Below, piece after piece: positions 8,791 through 20,200 of a stretch of 44,913 bases of DNA (its first letter is position 1; each line of letters begins with the position of its first letter). Source of the stretch: JBKPNX01 sp046732855 (GTDB lineage: Bacteria; Pseudomonadota; Alphaproteobacteria; Geminicoccales; Geminicoccaceae). The translations under genes were made by a program, and so were the position numbers. The stretch covers positions 1 to 44,913 of the forward strand of contig JBKPNX010000154.1 in the NCBI GenBank assembly GCA_046732855.1. The letters are read 5' to 3'. The notes under the pieces were generated by a model, which saw only the letters and a program-made list of their open reading frames with translations, did no database searches and had not been told where the DNA came from.

Positions 8791-8969
8791 AAGGGGGAGC
8801 GGCAGCCCCGCCGTGGCGCCGCAGCGCAAGTCCGTTGACGGCCATCGGCGGCTTCTCATAGCTTCGACGGGCACTGCCGCTCTGCGGACGAGGCTTTGCC
8901 GCCAGTCCAGGCGCTGCCAAGCACAATGCATCGTGCCCGAACCGGGCGGAGGCACGGGGAGAGAACTGA

Positions 8970-9437
8970 ATGGCCAGCGTATCCATGACGGTGAACGGCC
9001 GGACGGTGACGCGGGACGTCGAGCCGCGCACGCTTCTGGTCGAGTTCCTACGCCAGCACCTCGATCTGACCGGGACCCATGTCGGCTGCGACACCAGCCA
9101 ATGCGGCGCATGCGTGGTCCACCTCAACGGCCAGTCGGTGAAGAGCTGCACGATTCTGGCGCTCCAGGCCTCCGGCAGTCAGGTCACGACCATCGAAGGC
9201 CTCGCCAAGGACGGTGAGCTGCACCCGATGCAGGCGGCGTTTCGCGAGCACCACGGGCTGCAGTGCGGCTTTTGTACGCCCGGCATGATCATGAGCGCGG
9301 TCGACCTGGTGAAGCGCAATCCGGATCCTTCCGAGCAGGAGATCCGCGAGTGGCTGGAAGGCAATCTCTGCCGCTGCACCGGCTACCATAACATTGTCAA
9401 GGCGATCAGCGCCGCCGCCACGCAGATGAGGAGCTGA
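8970..9437 (+). CDS. coxS: Molybdenum hydroxylase small subunit, two [2Fe-2S] clusters (CoxS-like)
   Basis: A 155-residue iron-sulfur subunit of a CO dehydrogenase/xanthine oxidase-type enzyme. The plant-type ferredoxin cluster is bound by Cys40, Cys45, Cys48 and Cys60 (GCDTSQCGAC). The second cluster uses Cys99, Cys102, Cys134 and Cys136 (CGFCTPG and CRCTGY). It carries electrons from the Mo site to FAD. The ATG has a GGGGAGAG ribosome site. It ends 4 bp before the large-subunit gene, consistent with one operon. The 179 bp upstream are non-coding; no clear promoter was found. Confidence 0.95.
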   Translation: MASVSMTVNGRTVTRDVEPRTLLVEFLRQHLDLTGTHVGCDTSQCGACVVHLNGQSVKSCTILALQASGSQVTTIEGLAKDGELHPMQAAFREHHGLQCGFCTPGMIMSAVDLVKRNPDPSEQEIREWLEGNLCRCTGYHNIVKAISAAATQMRS

Positions 9438-9441
9438 GGCG

Positions 9442-11811
<2,370 letters not shown>

Positions 11812-11821
11812 GGAGGCGCAA

Positions 11822-12619
<798 letters not shown>

Positions 12620-12644
12620 GCCGCCGACGCACGGCTTGCGCGCA

Positions 12645-12666
12645 GGGGGAGCCATTTGGCTCCTCC
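12645..12666 (+). terminator. Hairpin downstream of coxM, possible terminator
   Basis: A 9-bp stem (one G-T pair) with the four-base loop ATTT: GGGGGAGCC-ATTT-GGCTCCTCC, beginning 26 bp after the coxM stop. No T-tract follows, so intrinsic termination would be weak; a mRNA 3'-end role is equally possible. Confidence 0.5.
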
Positions 12667-12719
12667 TCGCTACGCGGCGCGCGAGCAAGGCAGTTGCCAG
12701 GCGAGGGGGGCAAGATTTA

Positions 12720-12738
12720 AACTAGTAGCAGTCTAGTT
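12720..12738. promoter_or_regulatory. Palindromic operator candidate for the toxin-antitoxin genes
   Basis: AACTAG-N7-CTAGTT is a perfect 6-bp inverted repeat, AT-rich in a GC-rich neighbourhood. It ends 18 bp before the antitoxin ATG. Antitoxins of this kind repress their own promoter by binding such palindromes. Binding here is inference from position and symmetry. Confidence 0.55.
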
Positions 12739-12756
12739 GATGCGCTCAGGAGCCAC

Positions 12757-12996
12757 ATGACGGAAATCGGGGCCTTCGAGGCCAAAACGCACCTCGCTCG
12801 TCTGCTCGACCAAGTGGAGCGAGGCGAAGCGATTACCATTACCCGGCACGGCCGACCTGTAGCGCGCCTGGTCCCGATAAGCGGGTCCAGCCGCGACGAG
12901 CGGCGCCGCGCCATCGCGCAGTTGAAAGAGCTGCGCACGCGCCAAACCTTGGGCGGCCTGTCGGTACGCGAGCTGATCGACGAAGGCCGCCGGTGA
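12757..12996 (+). CDS. Phd/YefM-type antitoxin (VapB role)
   Basis: A 79-residue antitoxin. The N-terminal Phd/YefM fold is clear (FEAKTHLARLLDQVERGEAITITRHGRPVARLVP), with a charged C-terminal helix that should wrap the toxin (ERRRAIAQLKELR...LSVRELIDEGRR). AGGAG lies 4 bases before the ATG. The gene overlaps the PIN toxin gene by 4 bases (ATGA), the usual arrangement. The N-terminal domain presumably binds the palindrome just upstream. Confidence 0.92.
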   Translation: MTEIGAFEAKTHLARLLDQVERGEAITITRHGRPVARLVPISGSSRDERRRAIAQLKELRTRQTLGGLSVRELIDEGRR

Positions 12997-13409
12997 CGGC
13001 CTTTGTGCTCGATGCATCCGTCACGCTCGCCTGGTGTTTCGCCGACGAGGCGACCCCCGCTACGGATGACCCGCTCGACCGGCTGACTGACGAGGCGGCC
13101 ATCGCGCCGGCGCTTTGGCCGCTGGAGGTCGCGAATGCCCTCGCCATGGCAGAGAGGCGGGAACGGATGAGCGGCGCCGCCCTGACCCGCTCTGTCAATC
13201 TGCTGCAACAGCTCGCCGTCGGGATCGATGACGCGGCGCACCAGCGCGCCTTTGGCGACCTCCTGAGCCTCGCGCGGCGCGAGCGATTGACAGTGTACGA
13301 TGCAGCCTACCTGGAGCTGGCATTGCGCCTCGGGGTTCCGCTCGCGTCCAAGGACGCCAAGCTGCGCAATGCAGCGGCGAGGCTCGGAGTGGCGCTGCTC
13401 GGCGCGTAG
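12993..13409 (+). CDS. vapC: PIN-domain toxin (VapC family)
   Basis: A 138-residue PIN-domain ribonuclease. The acidic metal-binding residues are in place: Asp7 (VLDASV), Glu45 (PLEVANAL), Asp103 (TVYDAAYLELA) and Asp121 (ASKDAKL). It therefore looks catalytically intact. VapC toxins cut specific RNAs (often initiator tRNA or the sarcin-ricin loop) and are held inactive by the partner antitoxin encoded 4 bp upstream-overlapping. The next gene downstream, starting 9 bp after the stop, is only the C-terminal half of a transporter, suggesting the pair was inserted there. Confidence 0.92.
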   Translation: MTAFVLDASVTLAWCFADEATPATDDPLDRLTDEAAIAPALWPLEVANALAMAERRERMSGAALTRSVNLLQQLAVGIDDAAHQRAFGDLLSLARRERLTVYDAAYLELALRLGVPLASKDAKLRNAAARLGVALLGA

Positions 13410-13417
13410 GCGTCGCG

Positions 13418-13768
13418 GTGGTCGCCGCCGGCGCGGCAGCTCCGTCTGCCCTGTTCGCGCTCGGCGCCTCGCTCAGTCTGCGCCGCATCGCCGGCAGCCT
13501 GGGCGCCGCCGGAGCGATGGTCGCGTGCAAGCTGCTCCTCCATCCGCTGCTCGCCTGGCTCGCGTTCACGCACGTTCTCGAGCTCGACCCGGTGTGGCGC
13601 AACGCCGGCGCGATCTTCGCCGCCTGTCCGATCGGCCTGAACGTCTACGTGCTTGCGCAGCACTACGAGGTCGCGATCGAGACCGCGTCCAGCGCGATCC
13701 TGATCTCGACCGCGCTTGCCTTGCTCACGATCACGATGCTCCTTTTGCTCCTGCCGCCGGTGCCGTGA
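13418..13768 (+). pseudogene. C-terminal remnant of an AEC (auxin efflux carrier/MdcF) transporter
   Basis: The 116 readable residues (GAAAPSALFALGASLS, then ACKLLLHPLLAWLAF, WRNAGAIFAACPIGLNVYVLA, and a final hydrophobic helix) match the last four helices of AEC-family permeases, which are normally about 310 residues. The N-terminal half is missing: similarity begins immediately after the vapC stop. A GTG near the junction could be used, but half a transporter is unlikely to work. I read this as a gene broken by arrival of the toxin-antitoxin pair or by a deletion. Confidence 0.75.
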
Positions 13769-13827
13769 CGGGCGGAACCCTGGTCCAACGGTGTCAAAGC
13801 GGTTATCCATGCGGGCGGGAGGCTGCC

Positions 13828-14265
13828 ATGGCCGAATTCTACCTCGCGGTCGGCGACCGGGTGCGGTTCAGCAAGACGGTGAGCGAGAGCGACGTCTACC
13901 TGTTCGCGGGGATCACCGGGGACTTCGCGCCCAATCACGTCGACGAGGAGTACATGCGCGGCACGCGCTACGGACGGCGGATCGCCCACGGCGCTCTGCT
14001 GGTCGGCTTCATGTCGACCGCATCGACCATGATGGTGGAGCGCCACGGCGGGCTGGCGCAGGACGAGACTCCCGTGTCCCTCGGCTACGACCGCATTCGC
14101 TTCATCGCGCCGGTGTTCCTCGGCGACACCGTCACCGTGACCTACACGATCACCGAGTTCGACCCCGCGCGGCGGCGCTCCAGGAGCAGGATCGAACTCG
14201 CCAATAAGCAGGGCGAGACGGTCGCGATCGCGGAGCACATCCTGAAATGGGTGCCAACGGGCTGA
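13828..14265 (+). CDS. MaoC-like hot-dog hydratase
   Basis: A 145-residue hot-dog fold protein of the MaoC/(R)-specific enoyl-CoA hydratase family. The hydratase-type motif is visible in ITGDFAPNHVDEEYM...RRIAHGALLVGF, with the Asp and His expected to activate water. It also shows the typical C-terminal strand (ANKQGETVAIAEHILKW). Such proteins hydrate trans-2-enoyl-CoA or related CoA esters. The ATG is preceded by GGGAGG. Its neighbours, an AGPS-like FAD enzyme, a DAO oxidase and further on a CoA-transferase, suggest an acyl-CoA or hydroxy-acid catabolic region, but no defined pathway can be named. Confidence 0.88.
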   Translation: MAEFYLAVGDRVRFSKTVSESDVYLFAGITGDFAPNHVDEEYMRGTRYGRRIAHGALLVGFMSTASTMMVERHGGLAQDETPVSLGYDRIRFIAPVFLGDTVTVTYTITEFDPARRRSRSRIELANKQGETVAIAEHILKWVPTG

Positions 14266-14348
14266 GACCCGCGTTGCCCTGATGCTGCGCATGCGCGTAG
14301 CTTATGTTTTCGAGGCGCTGCAGCCGCAGGCGGAGGCACAAAACCAAG

Positions 14349-15968
14349 ATGACCGCGCCACGCTGGAAATTCTGGGGCTGGGGCTACGAAGGCAGCGGGC
14401 TGAGCCCGGACGAGACGCGCCGGCTCCTGCAGTTCTACGCGGAGCGCTTCGAGCTGGAGGAGGCCGCGCCGCAGGCTGCGCCAACGGTCGACGACGTGGC
14501 GCTCCGGCGATCCCGGCTTCAGCCTCCGGCCCGGGTTGCCCGCCTGTGCTCGACCGAGCCGTACGACCGCTTGGTGCACACCTACGGCAAGTCGTTTCCG
14601 GACGCCGTGCGCACGTTCGCACGCGATTTCGAGCACGCCCCGGATGTGGTCGCGCGACCGCAATCGGAGGATGACCTGGTCGCGGCGCTGGAGTGGGCGG
14701 CGGATGCCGGCGCCGCGGTGATCCCGTTCGGCGGCGGCTCGAGCGTGGTCGGCGGGGTCGAGCCCGCGATTGGCGACGGCTTCGCCGGCACGATCAGCCT
14801 CGACCTGAAGGGCCTCGATCGGGTGCTCGAGGTGGACCGCACCAGCCGCGCGGCGCGGATCCAGGGCGGCATCCTCGGACCGGCGCTGGAGGCGGCGCTC
14901 AAGCCGCACGGCCTCACGCTTCGCCACTTCCCCCAGAGCTTCGAGTGCTCGACGCTCGGCGGCTGGATCGCGACGCGCTCGGGCGGCCACTTCGCCACGC
15001 TCTACACCCACATCGACGATTTCGTGGAGAGCCTGCGCGTGGTAACGCCCGCAGGCACCCTGGAGAGCCGGCGGCTGCCCGGCTCCGGCGCGGGGCCGAG
15101 CCCGGATCGCCTGATGATCGGCTCCGAAGGCGCGCTCGGCGTGATCACCGAGGCCTGGATGCGCCTTCTGGACCGGCCAAAGTTCCGCGCCGGCGCGGTG
15201 GTCGCGTTCGACGATTTTCCGGCCGGCGCGCGCGCCGTCCGCGCCGTGGGGCAGGCCGGCCTGTTCCCATCGAACCTGCGTCTGGTCGATGCGGCCGAAT
15301 GCGCCGTAAACGGCGTCAACGACGGCAGCTTCGCGCTGCTCGTGCTGGCCTTCGAGTCGGCCGATCATCCGGTCGAAGCGTGGCAGGCGAGGGCCCTGCA
15401 ACTCGTCCGGGATCACGGCGGCCGGCCGCTGCCGGACGCGAGCGCCGCGGAGGCCTGGCGCACCGCGTTCATCCGCATGCCGTACCAGCGCGAGCTGCTG
15501 GTGCCGCGCAACCTGATCGTCGATACCTTCGAGACCGCGATCACCTGGGATCGCCTAGAGGGGTTCCACGACAAGATCAAGAGCGCGACCGAGCAGGCGA
15601 TCCTCGAGGCGACCGGCAGACCGGGCCTGGTCACCTGCCGCTTCACTCACGTCTATCCGGACGGCGCGGCGCCCTATTTCACCTTCCATACCGCCGGGCG
15701 CGCGGGCGCGCTGCTCGAGCAGTGGCGGCACATCAAGCAGCGGGCGTCGGACGCGGTGATCGAGGGCGGCGGCACGATCACCCACCACCACGCGGTCGGG
15801 CGCGGCCACATGCCCTGGTACGAGCGGCAACGCCCGCCGCTGTTCGGCGCCGCGCTCGCCGCCGCCAAGCGCGCCCTCGACCCCGCGGGCATCCTCAATC
15901 CCGGCGTGCTGGTGCCGATCGGGCGCGGCCAGGCGCGCCCCTTGCCGAAGGCAAGCCCGCTCTCGTGA
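14349..15968 (+). CDS. FAD-binding oxidase, alkyl-DHAP synthase (AGPS)-like
   Basis: A 539-residue VAO/PCMH-type flavoprotein. It starts with WKFWGWGYEG, typical of AGPS-like bacterial proteins. FAD-binding segments are VIPFGGGSSVVGGV (about 120-133) and LGGWIATRSGGHFAT. The C-terminal cap has GTITHHHAVGRGHMPW, matching the His-rich active-site loop of alkyl-dihydroxyacetonephosphate synthases. Bacterial relatives also include glycolate/D-lactate dehydrogenase-type enzymes, so ether-lipid synthesis is not assured. The following oxidase gene overlaps its stop by 4 bases (GTGA), implying a translationally coupled pair. Confidence 0.88.
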   Translation: MTAPRWKFWGWGYEGSGLSPDETRRLLQFYAERFELEEAAPQAAPTVDDVALRRSRLQPPARVARLCSTEPYDRLVHTYGKSFPDAVRTFARDFEHAPDVVARPQSEDDLVAALEWAADAGAAVIPFGGGSSVVGGVEPAIGDGFAGTISLDLKGLDRVLEVDRTSRAARIQGGILGPALEAALKPHGLTLRHFPQSFECSTLGGWIATRSGGHFATLYTHIDDFVESLRVVTPAGTLESRRLPGSGAGPSPDRLMIGSEGALGVITEAWMRLLDRPKFRAGAVVAFDDFPAGARAVRAVGQAGLFPSNLRLVDAAECAVNGVNDGSFALLVLAFESADHPVEAWQARALQLVRDHGGRPLPDASAAEAWRTAFIRMPYQRELLVPRNLIVDTFETAITWDRLEGFHDKIKSATEQAILEATGRPGLVTCRFTHVYPDGAAPYFTFHTAGRAGALLEQWRHIKQRASDAVIEGGGTITHHHAVGRGHMPWYERQRPPLFGAALAAAKRALDPAGILNPGVLVPIGRGQARPLPKASPLS

Positions 15969-17098
15969 CGGCCTACGACGCTGTGGTGATCGGCGGCGGC
16001 GTGGTCGGCGCTTCGACCGCCTATCACCTCGTGCGCGCGGGCGTGAAGACGCTGCTGGTCGATCGTCACGACGTCGGCCGGGCGACCGATGCCGGCGCCG
16101 GGATCCTGTCGACCGCCACCCGGATCGACGATCCGGATCCGATCGAGCGTTTCGAGGCGCGCGCCGCAGCGTACTACCCGGGTCTGATCGAGCACCTGCG
16201 CGGGGACGGCGCCGGCGATCCGGGCTACGGCGTGTGCGGCTCGCTGACGGTCGCGGTGGACGACGACGAGGTCGCGCATTTCGATGAGATCAGGACCGGG
16301 CTGCGCCGCTGGCGCGCGGCCAAGGATCATGGCTTCGCCGCGATCCGGCCGGACCAGGCGAGGGCCCTGTTTCCGCCGCTTGCCGACGTCAAAGGCGCGA
16401 TCCACTGCGGCCGCGGCGCGCGCGTCGATGGCCGGTTGCTCGCAGCGGCGCTGCTGCGCGCCGGTGAACGGCGCGGGCTCGAGGTCCGCCGTGCCGCGGC
16501 AGACGAGCTGATCGCTGAGAAAGGCGCCGTGGCTGGCGTGCGGGTCGCGGGCGAGCGGATCGCCTGCGAGCACGCGGTGCTGGCGGCCGGCGCGTGGTCG
16601 GAGGGCCTCGCCCGACCGCTTGGCATCGACATCCCCGTCGAACCGCAGCGCGGCCAGATCATCCACCTCGGGCTGCCGGGCATCGACACCAGCGCCTGGC
16701 CGATCGTGCTCGCGTTTCGCGGCCACTACATGGTGCCCTGGCATGACAGTCGGGTCGTGGTCGGCGCCACCCGCGAGACCGGCTCCGGCTTCCGGGTGCA
16801 CACGACCGCGGCCGGCGTCGCGGAAGTGCTTGGGGAAGCGCTCCGTGTCGCACCGGGCCTCGCCGGCGCTGAAATCCGCGAGATCCGGGTCGGCCTGCGC
16901 CCGGCGAGCCGGGATGGGCTGCCGATCCTGGGGCCCGTGCCCGAGATCGCCAACCTGCTGCTCGCCACGGGGCACGGCGCGGTTGGGCTGCAGCTGGGGC
17001 CCTACAGCGGCAAGGTCCTGGCCGGAATGATCGCCCATGGCGCGGCGGAGACCGATATCGGCCCGTTCAGTGTCGCGCGCTTCGCGCCGTCCCGCTGA
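15965..17098 (+). CDS. FAD-dependent oxidoreductase, DAO family (glycine/D-amino acid oxidase-like)
   Basis: A 377-residue DAO-family flavoprotein. The N-terminal Rossmann motif VVIGGGVVGASTAYHLVRAG binds FAD. The middle carries ARVDGRLLAAALLRAGERRG, and the C-terminal FAD motif is GLRPASRDGLPILGP...NLLLATGHGAVGLQLGP. The family oxidises amines or hydroxy acids (D-amino acids, sarcosine, glycerol-3-phosphate and others). It starts with GTG overlapping the stop of the AGPS-like gene, so both enzymes are probably made together and may act in sequence. Substrate not assigned. Confidence 0.9.
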   Translation: MTAYDAVVIGGGVVGASTAYHLVRAGVKTLLVDRHDVGRATDAGAGILSTATRIDDPDPIERFEARAAAYYPGLIEHLRGDGAGDPGYGVCGSLTVAVDDDEVAHFDEIRTGLRRWRAAKDHGFAAIRPDQARALFPPLADVKGAIHCGRGARVDGRLLAAALLRAGERRGLEVRRAAADELIAEKGAVAGVRVAGERIACEHAVLAAGAWSEGLARPLGIDIPVEPQRGQIIHLGLPGIDTSAWPIVLAFRGHYMVPWHDSRVVVGATRETGSGFRVHTTAAGVAEVLGEALRVAPGLAGAEIREIRVGLRPASRDGLPILGPVPEIANLLLATGHGAVGLQLGPYSGKVLAGMIAHGAAETDIGPFSVARFAPSR

Positions 17099-17164
17099 AC
17101 CCGCCCGGCCGATCGCCGTCAGCCGCCAGCATCTCCCGAGCGAGCGCGACTCAGGCAGTCGCGA

Positions 17165-17962
17165 TTACGGGCCGCCGCCGGGCCGAAGCGTCAGCAGATG
17201 GCCGTGGGTCCTCAGCCAGCGGCGCTGGTTTTCGAACTCTGGCAGTGTCTGGCCGACCAGGCGCCAGAAGGCCGCCTGGTGATGCGGCTGGCGCAGATGA
17301 CAGAGCTCATGCACGACGACGTATTCGAACACCCCCGGCGGCGCCAGGATCAGGTGCCAGTTCAAGTTGACCACGCCCTTGGCCGTGCAGCTGCCCCACA
17401 GGTGCTTGTGCTGCTTGATCCGCATCCCGGCCGGCACGAGACCATGCGGGGGGCCGTGGCGATCGATGTACGCCAGGGCGTCGCCTTGCGCCGACCACGC
17501 GAGCCAGCGCCGTAGCATGCGCTCGACCGCGGCCTCCCGGGCGACGCCCGTCAAAGCGGCCGGAACGGTGACCTCGAGGTCGCTGCCCTCGCGCACCTGC
17601 GATTTGACGCCCGCTTGCACCCGCAGCCTCACCGGCCGTCCGCGGTAAAGAATTGCGCTGCCGTCGATCAGGCGCGCCGAGCCGGGGTGCGCCGCGAGGA
17701 CTCGCTGCACTGCGCCGAGCTTGGCATCGATCCAAGCGCGGTTGTGCTCGACGAAGGCCGAAATGTCGGCGGGGCGCATGCGCAGCGGCGCAACGACCTC
17801 GACCCCGCCTGGGCCGACGGTAACGCGCAGGCGCCTGGCCCGCGCGCTGCGCCTCAGGTGATAGGGGACCGTCGTCTCGATGAGCGCAGGCTCCGCGGCG
17901 CGGCCGCCCGTCGAAGCGCTTGCCGAGCGGCGCCGCTTTCGCTTTGGTCGGGCGGCGACCAT
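17165..17962 (-). CDS. YgjP-like zinc metallopeptidase (DUF45)
   Basis: A 265-residue protein with a basic N-terminal leader (AARPKRKRRRS). The YgjP/WLM-type domain shows YHLRRSARARRLRVTV, the family loop IKQHKHLWGSCTAKGVVNLNWHL, and the gluzincin motif VVVHELCHLRQPHHQAAFW (HExxH plus a downstream His). The target is unknown; some homologues sit with type I restriction or phage genes, but none is here. The start is uncertain: the chosen ATG has no visible Shine-Dalgarno and lies only 12 bp from the ATG of the divergent hydrolase, so a shorter product starting nearer VPYHLRRS is possible. Confidence 0.85.
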   Translation of the reverse strand: MVAARPKRKRRRSASASTGGRAAEPALIETTVPYHLRRSARARRLRVTVGPGGVEVVAPLRMRPADISAFVEHNRAWIDAKLGAVQRVLAAHPGSARLIDGSAILYRGRPVRLRVQAGVKSQVREGSDLEVTVPAALTGVAREAAVERMLRRWLAWSAQGDALAYIDRHGPPHGLVPAGMRIKQHKHLWGSCTAKGVVNLNWHLILAPPGVFEYVVVHELCHLRQPHHQAAFWRLVGQTLPEFENQRRWLRTHGHLLTLRPGGGP

Positions 17963-17974
17963 AGGAGGAAGGGC

Positions 17975-18856
17975 ATGGCCTACGCAACCACCGACGACGG
18001 CGTCCGGCTGTGGTACGAGGACACGGGTGAAGGCGTGCCGATCGTGTTCGTGCACGAGTTCGCCGGCGATCATCGCAGCTGGGAGCCCCAGGTACGGTTC
18101 TTCAGTCGTCGCCACCGCTGCATCGCCTACGCGGCGCGCGGCTATCCGCCTTCGGACGTGCCCGAGCGCGTCGACAGCTACTCGCAGGAGCGGGCCGCCG
18201 CCGACATCCTGGCCGTGATGGACGGCGCCGGGATCGAGCGGGCGCACGTGGTCGGCCTGTCGATGGGCGGCTTCGCCACCCTGCATTTCGGGCTCGGCCA
18301 CCCCGAGCGGGCGCTGTCGCTGGTCGCCGCCGGGGTCGGCTACGGCGCCGAGAAGGACCGCGAAGCGCAGTTCCGGCAGGGCGCGGAGGAAGCGGCGCGC
18401 GGCTTCGAGACCAAGGGCAGCCGGGCGTTCACGGAGATCTACGGCGTCGCCGCCGCTCGCGTCCAGTTCGAGGCGAAGGACCCGCGCGGCTGGCGCGAGT
18501 TCGTCGACCAGCTCGCGGAGCACTCGCCGCTCGGCTCCGCCAACACCATGCGCGGGGTGCAGGCGAAGCGCCCCTCGCTGTACGACCTCGAGGACGAGTT
18601 CAAACGGCTGGCGGTGCCGACCCTTATCGTCGCGGGGGACGAAGACGACAACAGCCTGCAGCCGAGCATTTACCTGAAGCGGACCATTCCCGCGTCCGGT
18701 CTTCTGGTGCTGCCCAAGACGGGGCACACGCTCAATCTCGAGGAGCCGGACGCGTTCAACCGGGCGCTCGCCGAATTCTTCGCCCAGGTCACTGCCGGGC
18801 GCTGGCTGCCGCGCGACCCGCGCGCCCGGCCCGACGAGATCCTGAAGACCTCATGA
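17975..18856 (+). CDS. Alpha/beta hydrolase
   Basis: A 293-residue alpha/beta-hydrolase. The oxyanion segment is VFVHEFAGDHRSW, the nucleophile elbow GLSMGG carries Ser96, the acid is in VAGDEDD, and the catalytic His is in KTGHTLNLEEP. It resembles 3-oxoadipate enol-lactonase and C-C bond hydrolase relatives, but the substrate cannot be assigned. AGGAGGAAGGGC gives a very strong ribosome site. It diverges from the metallopeptidase gene with only 12 bp between start codons. It converges with the CaiB-type gene 19 bp away. Confidence 0.88.
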   Translation: MAYATTDDGVRLWYEDTGEGVPIVFVHEFAGDHRSWEPQVRFFSRRHRCIAYAARGYPPSDVPERVDSYSQERAAADILAVMDGAGIERAHVVGLSMGGFATLHFGLGHPERALSLVAAGVGYGAEKDREAQFRQGAEEAARGFETKGSRAFTEIYGVAAARVQFEAKDPRGWREFVDQLAEHSPLGSANTMRGVQAKRPSLYDLEDEFKRLAVPTLIVAGDEDDNSLQPSIYLKRTIPASGLLVLPKTGHTLNLEEPDAFNRALAEFFAQVTAGRWLPRDPRARPDEILKTS

Positions 18857-18875
18857 GGGCACCGCGCGGCCGTCT

Positions 18876-19987
<1,112 letters not shown>

Positions 19988-20067
19988 GCACCTTCCCATG
20001 GCTGTTTGCCGACGCAACGAAGCATCGAATCGGGCCGTGCTCAACCGGGAATCCCTTGCGATTCCTA

Positions 20068-20095
20068 TTGCCATCCGGCGTTCCTCGTTTAGGAT
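20068..20095 (+). promoter_or_regulatory. Possible sigma-70 promoter of the PQQ dehydrogenase gene
   Basis: TTGCCA, then 16 bases, then TAGGAT resembles -35 and -10 boxes (5/6 and 4/6 matches). It lies 106 bp before the dehydrogenase ATG in the gap between two divergent genes. Position supports it; the -10 match is modest. Confidence 0.35.
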
Positions 20096-20171
20096 TGCGG
20101 CCGTCAGGATTGGGGAGGCAAGCCAGAGGTGGCCGGGTTTGGCTGAGAGGCCGCGGGCCACGGCGTTTGTC

Positions 20172-20195
20172 GCCTCCTCACTTAACCAAGGAGGC
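20172..20195 (+). promoter_or_regulatory. Hairpin that would sequester the ribosome-binding site of the PQQ dehydrogenase
   Basis: GCCTCCT, ten loop bases, then AGGAGGC form a perfect 7-bp stem whose 3' arm is the Shine-Dalgarno sequence, 5 bases before the ATG. Folding would hide the ribosome site. A further inverted repeat, GTGGCC (20129-20134) with GGCCAC (20156-20161), lies just upstream in the leader. Regulation by this structure is inference. Confidence 0.55.
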
Positions 20196-20200
20196 CTCAA

